In this document: positions 32,505 to 44,200 of the stretch, in pieces
Position numbering within the stretch: position 1 is the first letter of the stretch
Layout of the letters: every line of letters begins with the position of its first letter
From: Paramacrobiotus metropolitanus
Taxonomy: Eukaryota; Tardigrada; Eutardigrada; Parachela; Macrobiotidae
Assembly: GCF_019649055.1 (NCBI RefSeq)
Contig: NW_026570223.1
Location: 744,001-808,000 of the forward strand
DNA: 64,000 nucleotides
Reading direction: 5' to 3'
Translations under genes and position numbers: made by a program
The notes under the pieces: generated by a model
The model's database searches: none
What the model saw: the letters and a program-made list of their open reading frames with translations, nothing else
Told to the model about the DNA's origin: nothing

Positions 32505-33649
32505 ATGGGTTCTAGATTAGGACCGGTCACCTTATACGTTTGCACCATATGCGCGATTTCTAGTCTAATTTTCATACTATCTATACGTTATAGACTCGGA
32601 CCGCATCCGCTGCAACGGCTATTCCCGGCGGCAGACAACTGCCTGTTCAGTTCTGCATACGATAAAGTGGATCCTTTAAAACCAAAAGCTAGCCAACCGA
32701 CTGGTTTAATATTCATCCATTTGCACAACTTCTCGCAGAAATCCTTGCATAGCGTTCGGGCGAAACTACTGCTTCTTAGTGCAGCGTGTGGCTATCGGTC
32801 GATCTTTGTTGCCGGCACTTCGCACTTACTAACTTCACAGCCTTCAGAATACCAGTATGGTGACGTTTTGCAAATTCTGAATACCAAGCATAATGAGATC
32901 AACGCCGAGATCCTTCTGCGTGAAGCGAAAAAATATGTAGCGCAGTCGTATGAACTGATTGAAATGGCCGTTTTTGTTGTGCCTAATGTGGATGCTGGTG
33001 ATAGCTACAAGAACATTTGGCGAACAGCTTCAATGATAATCCTAAATTCGCGACGAGGTTAATTTTGAAACTACTGGTAATGATGCAAATATTTCGCCAG
33101 CTATCGTTACAGTGGTTTTTTTTTGAACGGCTAGCTTAGGATCGCCAGCGAGAAACAGCCTCGACCAGTTCGGGTGGTGTTTGGGAAACGCATCGCAGAC
33201 GTACGAAGACCCTTTCAGCGAGCAGGATTTACTGACCATTACACAGCGTAACCGACCGGCGATGACCTCTGATCTCATTGTGCAAGCAACCGGCACAGAA
33301 GAGATTATGCCGCTCAAATATCTCCTTTTAGAACCACAAGGTAAAGCAGTGAAATCGGAAAACAGTAAAAATTCTAATAAAATTGCAAAGCTTGCATATA
33401 ATTACTGTCATAATTGTGTGCAGAACAATTTCACATAACAGATAATGGTGTATTACAAAAATACGGCACCCCGGTTTTGAGGTGACCAGCAGATTTTATG
33501 AATTATTATTGTACGGCTGGTCGACAGACAAATGATGCAACAGCACACTAACGCTGCACCCAGATTTCATTGTTGCAGAAGGGCAGTCATTCAAATCATT
33601 GTTTTTCGGACAACAAAAACAAGCGAGACATGGTTTTATTGCTGTTTAA
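32505..33649 (+). CDS. Type II membrane protein, possible degenerate GT31-like paralog
   Basis: Exons 32505-33057, 33140-33340 and 33579-33649 join in consistent phases (1, 1) and give about 274 aa. Residues about 8-28 form a single TM anchor (VTLYVCTICAISSLIFILSI). The lumenal part follows the outline of a GT31 domain (GLIFIHLHNF... VRAKLLLLSAACGYRSIFVA, then YGDVLQILNTKHNEI), and the order matches the GT31 gene just downstream. Where GT31 enzymes carry a DxD metal motif, this protein reads FVVPNVDAGDSYKNIW, and the later EDVYxTG-type motif is missing. It may be a non-catalytic relative or an unrelated Golgi protein. The first Met of the frame directly precedes the anchor. Confidence 0.5.
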
Positions 33650-34135
33650 AGACAAACGCTCTTTTAAGCGTTCGCGGGTCGGGACCTGGGTATTACAGCC
33701 AAAGTCTGCCACTCGATTTTTTGAGCGAACCAAACAGTTACACTGCGAGGACAATATTGAAATATGCAAGCTGATTCGGTGCAAGAAATGTGTAAATTAA
33801 TTTCAAGACAAGTTGCACTGCACTGGATGTTTCTTATAGCTAGTATCTTAAATTCAAGGTTTCAGCGTTCAGCGTTCTGAAACGTACTGTATTGTTACGT
33901 AATGCTCACTCATATTCGCCATGTGACAGCGACATGTGCACTGGTGCGTTGAAACCTGTATCGAATATACAATTCGATACATGTCATCCAGCATAACAAG
34001 TTTAAACCTAGGGCTTAATCATGCAATTTGTTACATATCTATTTTGGATGTACCAAGGGTGTTATTGTTAACCACAGTAGGATGATACTGTAACAGCAAT
34101 ATCTGCAATGTTGTGAAACTGCTTATATTTTTTAG
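33650..34135. other. Gap before GT31 gene; first exon not found
   Basis: The N-terminal exon (cytoplasmic tail and TM anchor) of the GT31 gene should lie here or further upstream, but no convincing candidate was found. A short imperfect palindrome occurs around 33856-33882 (tttcagcgttcagcgttctgaaa). Confidence 0.35.
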
Positions 34136-36513
34136 ATAGCATCATCAACAAACCAAATCTCCGACAAACGGTCAGGGAAACATCAAGTTGTTATCAGCAG
34201 AACAGCCGTCCTCCGTACTTGGTGGTCTTTACTCATTCGTCGCCCGCTAATTTTCAGTTGCGGCAAAAGGTCACAAGTTACAAAATTTGTATGATTTATA
34301 ATGACTGCACTAGCTGCCGCTGCTTGATAACGCATTTCTGCGCCGCAGCGCTTTAGGTGTTGTAATGTTCTTTCTCAATTCAGGTTCGAGAAACTTGGTA
34401 CAATCAGAAACAACGAGTTAGGAACCGCATAGTTAATTTTTTCATCTTGGGAATGCCATCTGGCAGCCAGGCAGCTGCAGTACAAAAACAGGTAATCGAA
34501 ATCGGACTTTGGATTTTCCGAAAAAACGGCTTCCCGCAAAGTCATAAGTGGTTAATCAGGTGTTACAATATTATTATTTTTGTGGCCGCAAAACATGTAT
34601 GTGGAAAAAGAAAGTTTCATTCCGTTATTTCATGTGTTAATTTAAATCTAATGCGGCTCATAAAGATACGATAGACAGTGTGTAGAATAATAGACGCACC
34701 AGCTTTAAATGGTGACCTTTAGCTAATCGTAAGACTGCGCAGATCGTGGCAGAAAGTCATCAGCACCGCGACATTGTTCAGTTCAACTTCGTGGATTCGT
34801 ATCGCAACCTCACACTGAAGCATACAACAGCCCTGAAGTTCCTGTCCGAAGCCTGTCGCAACGTAACATACGCTTTTGCGATGAAAGCCGACGATGATAT
34901 GGTGATAGATGTGGACACGATAGTTTTCTACATGAAGCAGCTAACGTTGAACCGGTCCGCACCGCCTTCTCGTTCACTGTACTGCACCCACATGGTTTAC
35001 AAAGAAGTGGTGAAGCGCCAGAAGGACTTTAAATGGGCCATTACACCAGAAGAATACCCAGGTTAGATAACCGAATTATAACTGTTTCACGTATTCTCGT
35101 TGTACGTAGATCTTGTGCGTGCTCCATATTTTCCGCAGTTCAGACTGTCATAAGGCAGAATCCAGTAAGGATTTCATAACGTCTTCATCGTTCGGTGGTC
35201 GACTTTGTTGAAATTTATGTCATTATCTCTTTTTTGCTTTTTAAATTGTTGTACCCTGTGGCTGTCATCAACGAAACGAAACTTGCGTAATTCCTTAGTC
35301 ACGTTCACACCGACTAATCTTTCGGTGGTCGACTTTGCTGAAATTTATGTCATTATTTGTTACGCAAATGCTGTTAAAGTTTACGCTGTTTTTATCAGGT
35401 CGGCACTATCCTCCTTACTGCTACGGCGGTACCTACCTGATGACACCGGATCTCATACCGGATTTATACAACCGAGGCATTACGAAAGCTACAGGCATAA
35501 AATCGACTGCGACGGTGTCAGGATAGTGGAGACGATGTACTGTGTTGCCCGTAGACTTACATTCAACTTTGAAATTCTAGAATTCCTTGTATCTTTGTTT
35601 CTAAGTCTCCAGGAACACCTCAAAAGAAAGAGAATAATTTGTTGTTTCTTCTGATACTAAGTTAGCGCGGATCCGCTGCAAATTAGATGCGATATGAGTG
35701 TTTTCATTTAACATGGAAGTCTATGGAAGAAGCCTGCACTTGTGGCTATGCTTGTGGTGCGGATTTACTGTGGACGGCTGCAGTCTTCCGACTAAGTTGC
35801 TGACTATCTGTCACTATCAGTATGTGAACACCTTCTGAAATACGAGTCCAGAAAGTTATGTTTTCACTTGACTTTGTTGCCTGGACTTTAATCATTACGA
35901 AAACGGCCATGGTTGCAGCTTGACCACTCTTTGAAGACACACCAGTACCTTGGCTCTTGGATCCACCATGTGCGAGACCAAACTGCTTTCAACTAACTTT
36001 TACCGCTAGAATTTTCGGGGATAGTGACGAAACATCATGTTTTTCAGTTTTAAACAAAAAAAACCATTTAGACACAAGGAAATTTCGTTCTGCTGGAACG
36101 CAAAGAGCGCACAAGCCTATGGAGTTCGCAAGATCGGTCTCCTCTACAGTGACGTCATCGTACAGGCTGCCAGTTCGATTTTATGCCTTAGAGCTTTCGT
36201 AATGCCACGATACAACTTGTCCGGGTATATCAGACCATTCTGGGTGGATGATGTTTACTTTACGGGATTTGTGGCTCGGAACCTGCCTAACATTCGCCAT
36301 ATGCAACTGCCCAGTCAGATTCCCATAATGACGAAGAAAGCCTCCTCCGTAGACATTCTGCGGAGCAAACGTTGGGTCATTCACACAGTGAATACGCCAC
36401 AAGCTTTCGACCGGATATGGTCGGTGTTCCGAACTCGCTGGAATGCTACAGCCAAAGAGATATTCCTACTAGAAAACAACCTCACAGACTACAGTATTTT
36501 TGATATTGTGTAA
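34136..36513 (+). CDS. GT31 family beta-1,3-glycosyltransferase (N-terminal exon missing)
   Basis: Exons 34136-34269, 34384-34491, 34743-35061, 35399-35514 and 36166-36513 join in frame. Family motifs appear in order: RPPYLVVFTHSSPANFQLRQ followed by VRETW (donor-binding start), FFILGMP, VDSYRNLTLKHTTALKF, the metal-binding motif MKADDDMVIDVD, YPPYCYGGTYLMTPDLIPDL, and FWVDDVYFTGFVA. These are characteristic of Golgi beta-1,3-galactosyl/N-acetylglucosaminyltransferases. The acceptor sugar cannot be told from sequence. The acceptor site before 36166 is weak and adds about 30 residues compared with relatives, so that boundary is uncertain. The upstream exon with start and TM anchor was not located. 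Confidence 0.75.
35191..35356 (+). repeat. Direct repeat in a GT31 intron
   Basis: A 36-bp segment (ttcggtggtcgactttg, then t/ctgaaatttatgtcattat) occurs at 35191-35226 and again at 35321-35356 with one mismatch, period 130 bp. The second copy is just upstream of the acceptor of exon 35399. Confidence 0.8.
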
Positions 36514-37472
36514 TCATTCCGATGCATGCTGTCAAAAAGTGATTGTGAACCCATACATTATGTCTGTTGACTTCTTACTTGCTCAAAGTATTTGCTGACC
36601 GACGAAATGTGGCGTAATGCGACTTCTACGAATAATAACAAGGATCATAACAATACAGTACCTCTAAGAAAGCTGCAAAACATTGAACCTTGATTTGGGT
36701 ACAAAAATCCTATGGCCTCATTTTAGGGCGCATTTGATGTCAATAATTCATGCCCTGGTTTTAGAGCGTGTCATATAAAACCAAAAATGTATATCCACTC
36801 GCTACTCTTTGACGCCTCAAATTACGAACAACGGTCAAACAATGGTGTCAGCAAGTAAAAGGGCGAACAACAACAACAACGTTAACCTTTGGTCCTTTAG
36901 TGAGATCCCAGTGCTCGTTTGACCGTCACAATAGTTGCGCCCACTTCCAAATTAATTGAAGTACAATAACAGTTAAATTTGAATAATTTCCAAACTGATT
37001 TTGCTGTTTAATTTTTCTGTAATTAAATCTATCTCGCCGAATTATCCTATGATCTGCTGCATTCATGTGACTGTTAGTGATTGCTACGCAGTGAACTACA
37101 CATATATGATTGTGAGAGCATGTATTTGTGCTGTCCAGTGTCCACTACTGAAAAAGGTAGTGACACTACTACTACCCACTGCAGGACTCTAAAGGTTATT
37201 GAGGTTTTTTCAAAGCGATTAGAATAGAATACGCACTGCGAGATCAAGTTGATCAACATCCATCAAGTTCATTTAATTGTTCGATTGCCTGGATAAAAAT
37301 CAAAGGGTTGTCATAAAGGTACAAAGAACTACAAAGAACACAGAATAAGTTATTGAGCTGGCAAAAGTATGAAACACAAAAAATGACACAATACCAAAGC
37401 GTCTCACGCCAATAAAAACTTTACTTCCAAAGCATCCGCATTTATGGTGACTGGGCTAAGCTTGTTGATGTC
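36514..37472. other. Intergenic, convergent 3' flanks
   Basis: It lies between the stops of the GT31 gene (+) and the CBM14 mucin (-). A caacaacaacaacaac microsatellite sits near 36868. No gene was seen. Confidence 0.4.
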
Positions 37473-39006
37473 TTATTCGGCAGCGGCTGTGGTCTCTTCC
37501 CCGTTTCCAGCCGCAGCGGCAGTTGTTTCTTCGGCAGCGGCAGTTGATTCTTCACCGCCAGCAGCGGCAGCTGTGGTTTCTTCAGCGGCAGCAGCAGACA
37601 TGGTATCTTCACCTGAAGGTGCGGCCGTTGTTTCTTCACCTGAGGGTGCAGCTGTAGATTCTTCACCGGAAGGTGCTGCTGTGGTTTCTTCGCTAGAAGC
37701 TGCGACAGTCGTTTCCTCACCTGAAGGTGCAGCGGTGCTTTCCTCTCCGGCAGCAGTGGTAGTGTCGTCACTGAGTAAGGTGGTGGTTTCCTCAACATCA
37801 GTAGGTGCTTGAGGGGTAGTGTCTTCTCCACCCGTAGCGGCAGATGTCGCATTGTCACCACCAGCAGCCGCTGTAGTGTCCTCAGCAGCTGCAGAGCTAG
37901 TTTCGTCGGACGTCGGAGCGGCTGTCGTCTCTTCCGCTGGCGCCGCGGAGGTATCTTGGCCTTCACCTGGAGCGGCGGATGTACTCTCTTCACCAACCGC
38001 GCCGGAGGTTGTTTCTTGTGGCTCACCCGGGGTGGTCTCTTCACCATTCACGGCAGCGGCAGTTGTCGGTGTAGCGGTAGTGGCTTTGCCTGCCTTAGTG
38101 GTTGCTCCTTTGGCGGGAGCCGATTTCGCCGTAGTCGACGGCTCGTTAGGGATCAAAATGCGCCCACCGATAGACGGCTTCGCTGTGGACGCTTTGCCTG
38201 GTTTCGCTGTAGTCGCTTTGCCTGCTGGCTTGGCTGGCGCTGGTCTGCTGCTTGGTTTCGAGGCGTTACTAACGGCACCCAAATCCTGAGCAATGTCGTC
38301 TTGGTTGTCCAACAGCGGGACATCTGCGCCCTGGTACAAGCGGCTGTTGGCATAGTCATACCATTTCTGCGCTTGGCTGCAGTCAACATTGTAGAACCAA
38401 TCGCACACCAGAGTGATCTGGTTGAAGATCTGAATGAAAACAAGAAAATATTGGCGGGTTCTGTATGGTGACCTTTATAGCTTGTTTACGTACAGTCATG
38501 TTGGGGCAGAGGTAAGCAGTTTGGTTTCCGTTGATGTCGCATCGACGAATAACTATAAGATAAATTTTATTTCACGATGACCTTTTATCGGCAGTCGGCA
38601 TAAAGTGACAAATTACCTTGACACTTCGAGTCGACATCGGCATAAAATCCAGGCTGCTTCTGCGCGGAACAGTCGAAATTTCCCGCTGGGATTTCGCTCA
38701 GATTGGGATAGTCTTCGCCAGATTTGGCATTAAGGTACAGCTGCCGCATATCATCCATGGAGAGCTTGTCTTTACCTCGAATCTGCGCAAGCGCATCCCA
38801 GACTTTTGGCGTCTGCTCGCCCGCAGCGCGCTTCACCTAGTAGGACATTAATTTGCAAACCAAAATTCAGCTTGTTTTACGTTACTCAATATAATCGTCA
38901 TTTTAGAAAATTTTTTAGCATCCTGAAAACAAAAACAGGAGAAATCTCTTACAGGGAGAGCAAAGGCAGAGCCGATGCAGATCATGAGTACCACTGTGAT
39001 CATCAT
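37473..39006 (-). CDS. Secreted chitin-binding (CBM14) mucin-like protein
   Basis: Four exons (38953-39006, 38617-38836, 38494-38552, 37473-38429) join in frame to about 429 aa. Exon 1 is a signal peptide (MMITVVLMICIGSAFALP). Residues about 55-130 form a CBM14/peritrophin-A domain with six Cys: FDCSAQKQPGFYADVDSKCQ, RCDINGNQTAYLCPNMT, FNQITLVCDWFYNVDC. The tail begins Lys/Pro/Ala-rich (KPAGKATTAKPGKASTAKP) and becomes over 200 residues of Thr, Ala, Ser and Glu with repeated EETTAAPSGEE-type units. It is probably heavily O-glycosylated. CBM14 binds chitin, so this is likely a cuticle or gut-lining component. The start is the first of two adjacent Mets at the signal peptide. Base composition in the tail is GC-richer than its surroundings. 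Confidence 0.85.
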
Positions 39007-39145
39007 TCTACTGATACGCAGGAAAACCACGTGTAAACAAGTATTTAATCGAAGTGCGATTAAAAGCAAAGATTGTACACACTTGCACAGACGCCTTGCT
39101 GAATGGACAAAAACGCAGGTTATATTGGAAAAAAATCAGGTGTGG

Positions 39146-39152
39146 ATTTATA
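39146..39152 (-). promoter_or_regulatory. TATA-like box upstream of CBM14 gene
   Basis: The minus strand reads ggttataaatcc, about 140 bp upstream of the ATG at 39006. The motif and spacing are plausible for the promoter. Confidence 0.35.
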
Positions 39153-41247
39153 ACCGTCTCAAGGTGAGCGGAAATATGTACAACGATCGCTCGTTAACCG
39201 CTGCGTTATATGGTAGTCAGCGGACGCGACTGACATGCCTTTTTGAAGTGCAAGAAACGTGCCGCAAACACCTTTTGTTTCACACTATTCAAAGTGGTAT
39301 AATTTGATCTGGTTAAGAAAATTTGTTACGTGTTTTTTTTTAATCCATTGACAATGAAATAAATCACTACTTTACCGATCCTTTCTTTTTGATTGTGCAA
39401 TCGCCGCACTGCCATGATCACATGTGCAGGTTTAATTAAGATATTATACAAGGCATGCAAACGATAAAACTTTCTGAATGAAACAACGTACACACATAAT
39501 CTTTGATTGCCAGTCAATTAAAAGCCGGTGTTGTTCTACATAGTCTGTTAAGCAACCAATAATTACGCTCCGGTGCATATCTGACATTACTGCATGTGGC
39601 AATCATGGATAATTATTGCTTGCACAATAATTTTGCGCTGGAAAATATTGTCCGATCGTATCGGACAATTTGCTGCAGGACACTGAAGAGCGCTGGTAGC
39701 GCGTGTTTACACGTAATATCAATCATCATTATTTTCTCAACCGCAAAATTTACGACTGATTTACAGAAAACACTGCGGTTTTTTTGTTTCACACACTACT
39801 TAATTATTGTCCTTTGATATCAAATCCGTAGTGAAAGCACTCAAGGAGTATCACGCAATGTTGTGTAGTAGTAACACAACTTGAGTGAGTTGCACAACTT
39901 AATTATTTGATTGCCTAAAGGTCGCAATTAGCGGTTGTAAGGTCTAACACTATGGCGGTCTAATATAATTATTGGGGTTAAAAATTTCCGATAGGCAAAA
40001 ATTAGCTGCAGCATCATGCTGCATTTGTTTAACAATTTATGCAATCACTTTTCTACTCTTGCCAGCCATTAGAATCAAAGAAATAACTACTGGCTGTTTT
40101 ATAACACATCCGACTGTCGTACTGAAAAACTTCTAAAATGCACGAAGGCCAACATAAAATTATGGAAGTCGCTGCCAGTAAAAAAATTAACGAATGTATA
40201 TGTTTAAATTAAATAGGCAGATACAGCAGAATGCATAAAATGCATTTGTGGTAAAATACAGCAGGTGTAAACTAGTTTGCCGCGCTCTGCGCTCTGGCTA
40301 GTTTAATTAAATTGCATTATTTACGTCGCATCGCTAAAATGCAGTTTATACACTGACCTTAGTGTTTGACCTAACAATAAGTTGATGTGAACAACCCATT
40401 AAAAAAAGTACGTACACACTGTATCAGGAAGGCGCAGTTACGCATATACAGTACAATACAGGTAGATTTGGACTGATATGATGCATTAGGGGTGGAAAAA
40501 TTAGCATTATTGCGTCCTTAAAAAAGTATTTCGTGGTAATAGTTTTTACAGGCTGGTTCAAGAGTGTTACGTGATGTGCATGAACGGGATGTACTCGTAT
40601 GCGCTTACGCTAACAGCTGTGAAACCCTTGACCTCAGCAGAGCGTCGATCCATCCACACGCGAAGTTCACTGAAGTCTGGGAAACAATTATTACGAGTAC
40701 TATTAAATATTATCGAAACGCAATTCATTAGGGCTACAATGTAAAATTCTACAATGTGGAAATCTTGCCGGAGAAATAACGCAGCGCTAGTCAACACGCA
40801 CTCACTATCGGTACAACAGATACATGTAAATAGTTAAAGGGCGCCGTTAATATTGATCTGGTAAGCCTCGAAACTTGCCTACACCGGCACTGTTTGAAAA
40901 ATATTATATTTTTCCTGGCATGAGTGAGTCCCGATGGAATCAAAGAATTGATTAATATGTTAGCTAGTGTTTTCCGTTCGCATGAGTTGTGTGACATGTG
41001 CAACGTTATTCCTCTTTCAGCAGAATACTTACGGGAGTTGTTTTTGCATTGAACGCATGAAGACATACCACAGCATGCCTTAGTAGAGTACATATCACAC
41101 CCTCTTGAATTTGCTGCGTTATCAATGATAATAAGCATTTTTCCCAACGCGGAAAATTTGGAAACCGCAGGAATTATCAAGCTAATTTACTGAAAAATAC
41201 GAGCAGCATTGCAATGCTGATATCTAAAGCATTGGTTGCATATTACG
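39153..41247. other. Intergenic between CBM14 gene and RGC-2
   Basis: About 2 kb of AT-rich sequence with divergent flanks, so it should hold promoters for both genes. Open frames on both strands (for example 40791-41180 on the minus strand) show no domain. No RNA gene was recognised. Confidence 0.4.
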
Positions 41248-44200
41248 ATGATTATATCTATGCATATTTTCACCGTATGTACTGTTTTTTTTACTAGCAA
41301 AATTCGACCTTGTCAAGCAGTCATTAAGAATGTGACACTGGTGTCAGTTCACGTGGGCGCCAATCCGATCTATGGTTATTATTTGGCTCGACCGATGTAT
41401 GAGGTTGCCGTGCGGCATATCCGGCGGAAATATCCACTGTCCCTGGGCAATTTACAGTATTATTCCGTTTATCAATCTGGTTATGATGTTTGCGCCGACG
41501 GAGGTGACCATGTGGCGGAGACGTTTATCAAGTATTACTACCAGCATCCGGAGATTTTTGAATCTGATAGCGTTTATCCCGTTCTTGCCAGTCCAGGTAC
41601 ACAATCTTATAATTAAATTAATTATTATCTTATCGTGATGCTCCTTTAAGTTGACTTAATGTTATTATTATCACGATGCAGCTTGTGTAATATTGGTGAT
41701 GGTGGCAGAATACATACATTCAGTCGTTTGTATTAGAAGAAATAAGATTCCAGATTTGCTTATCTAAGAATTTTAATGTCACTGCTCTATAGGAAGATTA
41801 TTATTCATTGTATGTACAAGTACGAGTACTTCTAGTGTTAGTACTTATTAATTAATATACGTTATCTTTTAGAATGCTCGTCGCAAGCCATACAGCTCGC
41901 TGACCTTGCCCGCGGTAATCGAAAATTCTTCCAGCATCTTTCAAGAAGAACGCTATAAAAAATTAGGAAAGATATAAGCTTTTTGACTTTGTAGAGTATG
42001 ATTTGCCATATTTCACCAGGTAAGCTCGAAAGCGTATTAAGATATTGCGCGGCTGTTCGATTACGTTACTGTATGTATGATAAGCCACTGCAGGAACTCT
42101 AATTTTGCTGATCGCTAGAGGCTAGCCAAAACACGCAACAGTCTGCCGGGATTGATTGTTAAACCCCCTGATAATTGCAACATTTGTTCTATTTTTTCAG
42201 CGTTGCCGGAGACCTTCGCTTGGCAAATAAAGCCCGATATTCCACAAATGCGGCTACAGGTACTAACACATAAAAGTAGGGCTAATTTGAGGATTTTACG
42301 TAGTTGGGGTTGTTCCTGAATTTCTTGGTTCGTCTTTACCGCACAACTGAGGCACCAGAATATTTTTGTTTCGTGGACCTCTGGCCGTTGTGCGTTCGTT
42401 TAATTTTTGTTACGACATACGGTAGTTACTCAAACGCATGCGCTTTGTTCTGTGATGCACGACAGCAGCGAAACGTAAGATGTAAAAGAACACCGAAACA
42501 CTTTCTCGGCGGTGGATGTGCTATGCTGTAATCCTGCAGCTGGTAATTAGCGGTCACCATCCGAGACTCTACAGAATAATACGTCGCTAGTATTAAAAAA
42601 GTTTCTCTATTGATTTTCAACTAGCTAATGACAATCATGGTTTACCGATTTCCAATGTAGCTGTACCGGTAGTACATAACTCTAAGTCAAATACGATAAG
42701 AGTTAGTCAAAAACTTACGAAACAGATGACGTTTGCGTTTCTCAGCTGTTTGTTAATATTACTCGATAATAAGTCGATATACAAATTTTGATTACGCACA
42801 GGGCACATCCATCGTATTGGTTTTATACAACGAGGACTCTGCCATTAGAAAAATAACTCCGGTCAATTTTCCGTGCCGCAAGCGGGTATTGCGCATGCTA
42901 ACCAATGTGATCGAGAAAGTGAATGACTCAACACTCAGATACAGTTGTTTTGGCTAAACCGATATCTGTTTTACTTTACTAACAAGGACGTTCCACTTAA
43001 GTTCGATTTTATTTTGCCAATATCTTACACGGGTGTGGCTGACGGGATGCTTTACGCTTTGCAGCTTCCCTTGCGGGACCTGATGTCGGCGACGCGGTGG
43101 CTGCTCTCCTCAAGCGTTACTCTTGGCGAACGGTTACTCTGATCTGTGATACGCTGTCTCGGCATGTTGGCCTTTCCAATTTCTTTGTGATTCAATGCGG
43201 GGATGCCAGGAGACTGATGGCGCGGGAAAAGTATCCCGGATATTTTCGAGAAATTGATTCCTCCATAGGTCAAGATTATGTTGAACTGTTGCAAAGTTTC
43301 AAAGGTCGAAGCCGAGGTACGCTTTTTGAAGCATAATCATAATAATAACAGCGATGGTGAAAGTAGTCGTCATAAAATCAAGAAAGCCGGACTTTAATAA
43401 TCCGTAGAGATAGTAATGTTTTTGCAGTATTCCTCTTCCTGACCATGCCGGTGTACGTCAGACGCTTGATGGTAAGTGTCACAAATAATTCGCGCATAGA
43501 GTTTCCGGTTCACGTGATTTAAATACAATATTTTATGGTTCAAGAGGCATTACTACCTTATAATAATTCTACAATAACTTCTGCAACAGATCACTGCAAA
43601 CGCACTAAACATGACCACTGGGGACTATGTAAGTGCTCATTATTCGAAAAGCGCCTAATACTGCGCCTTGTTTAATTTTCGCAAATATCACGCGATATAT
43701 ATATCTGGTGCACTTTTTAAACTTAACGATACGAGCACAGAGAAATCAAATGCCTTGAGTTGAGCTTGGTTCCGGCGTTAAGGCTTTGCTGTAGAAATGT
43801 ATTTGAATATGCATTCCACCGCTTCTAATTATTTAAAATTCTTTGTCTCTAACTATGGTATTCTGTGTTCGAAGGTGTTTATCACTCTTCAGCCAACAGA
43901 ACGTCCAGGCATAGTCGCCGTTGATTGGAATCAGAAAGATGATCAGAAGAATAATTCTGTACGTTCTGTTGAGGTCGGATATGAAAAGGCTTCTGTAATG
44001 CTTGGTATTGTCGCCATGGCAGGTAGCCTTCCAAGCGTACCAAAGCCTAATTGTACTGAGTGGACAGAACCCGAACTGGACAGAAATTACACCCTTAACC
44101 GATGAGTTAATCAGTGAAACAAAAAGCCTGTTCAACATTACTATGGTCCCTGGAAACGAGGTTTCGATGACATTCTTTATACAGCTCCACAACGGTATAC

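Noticed and set aside
37444-38471. Plus-strand and other-frame long open frames over the CBM14 mucin tail
   Set aside because: They arise from the repeated, stop-poor Thr/Ala/Glu codon pattern; signal peptide, CBM14 Cys and splicing support only the minus-strand frame.
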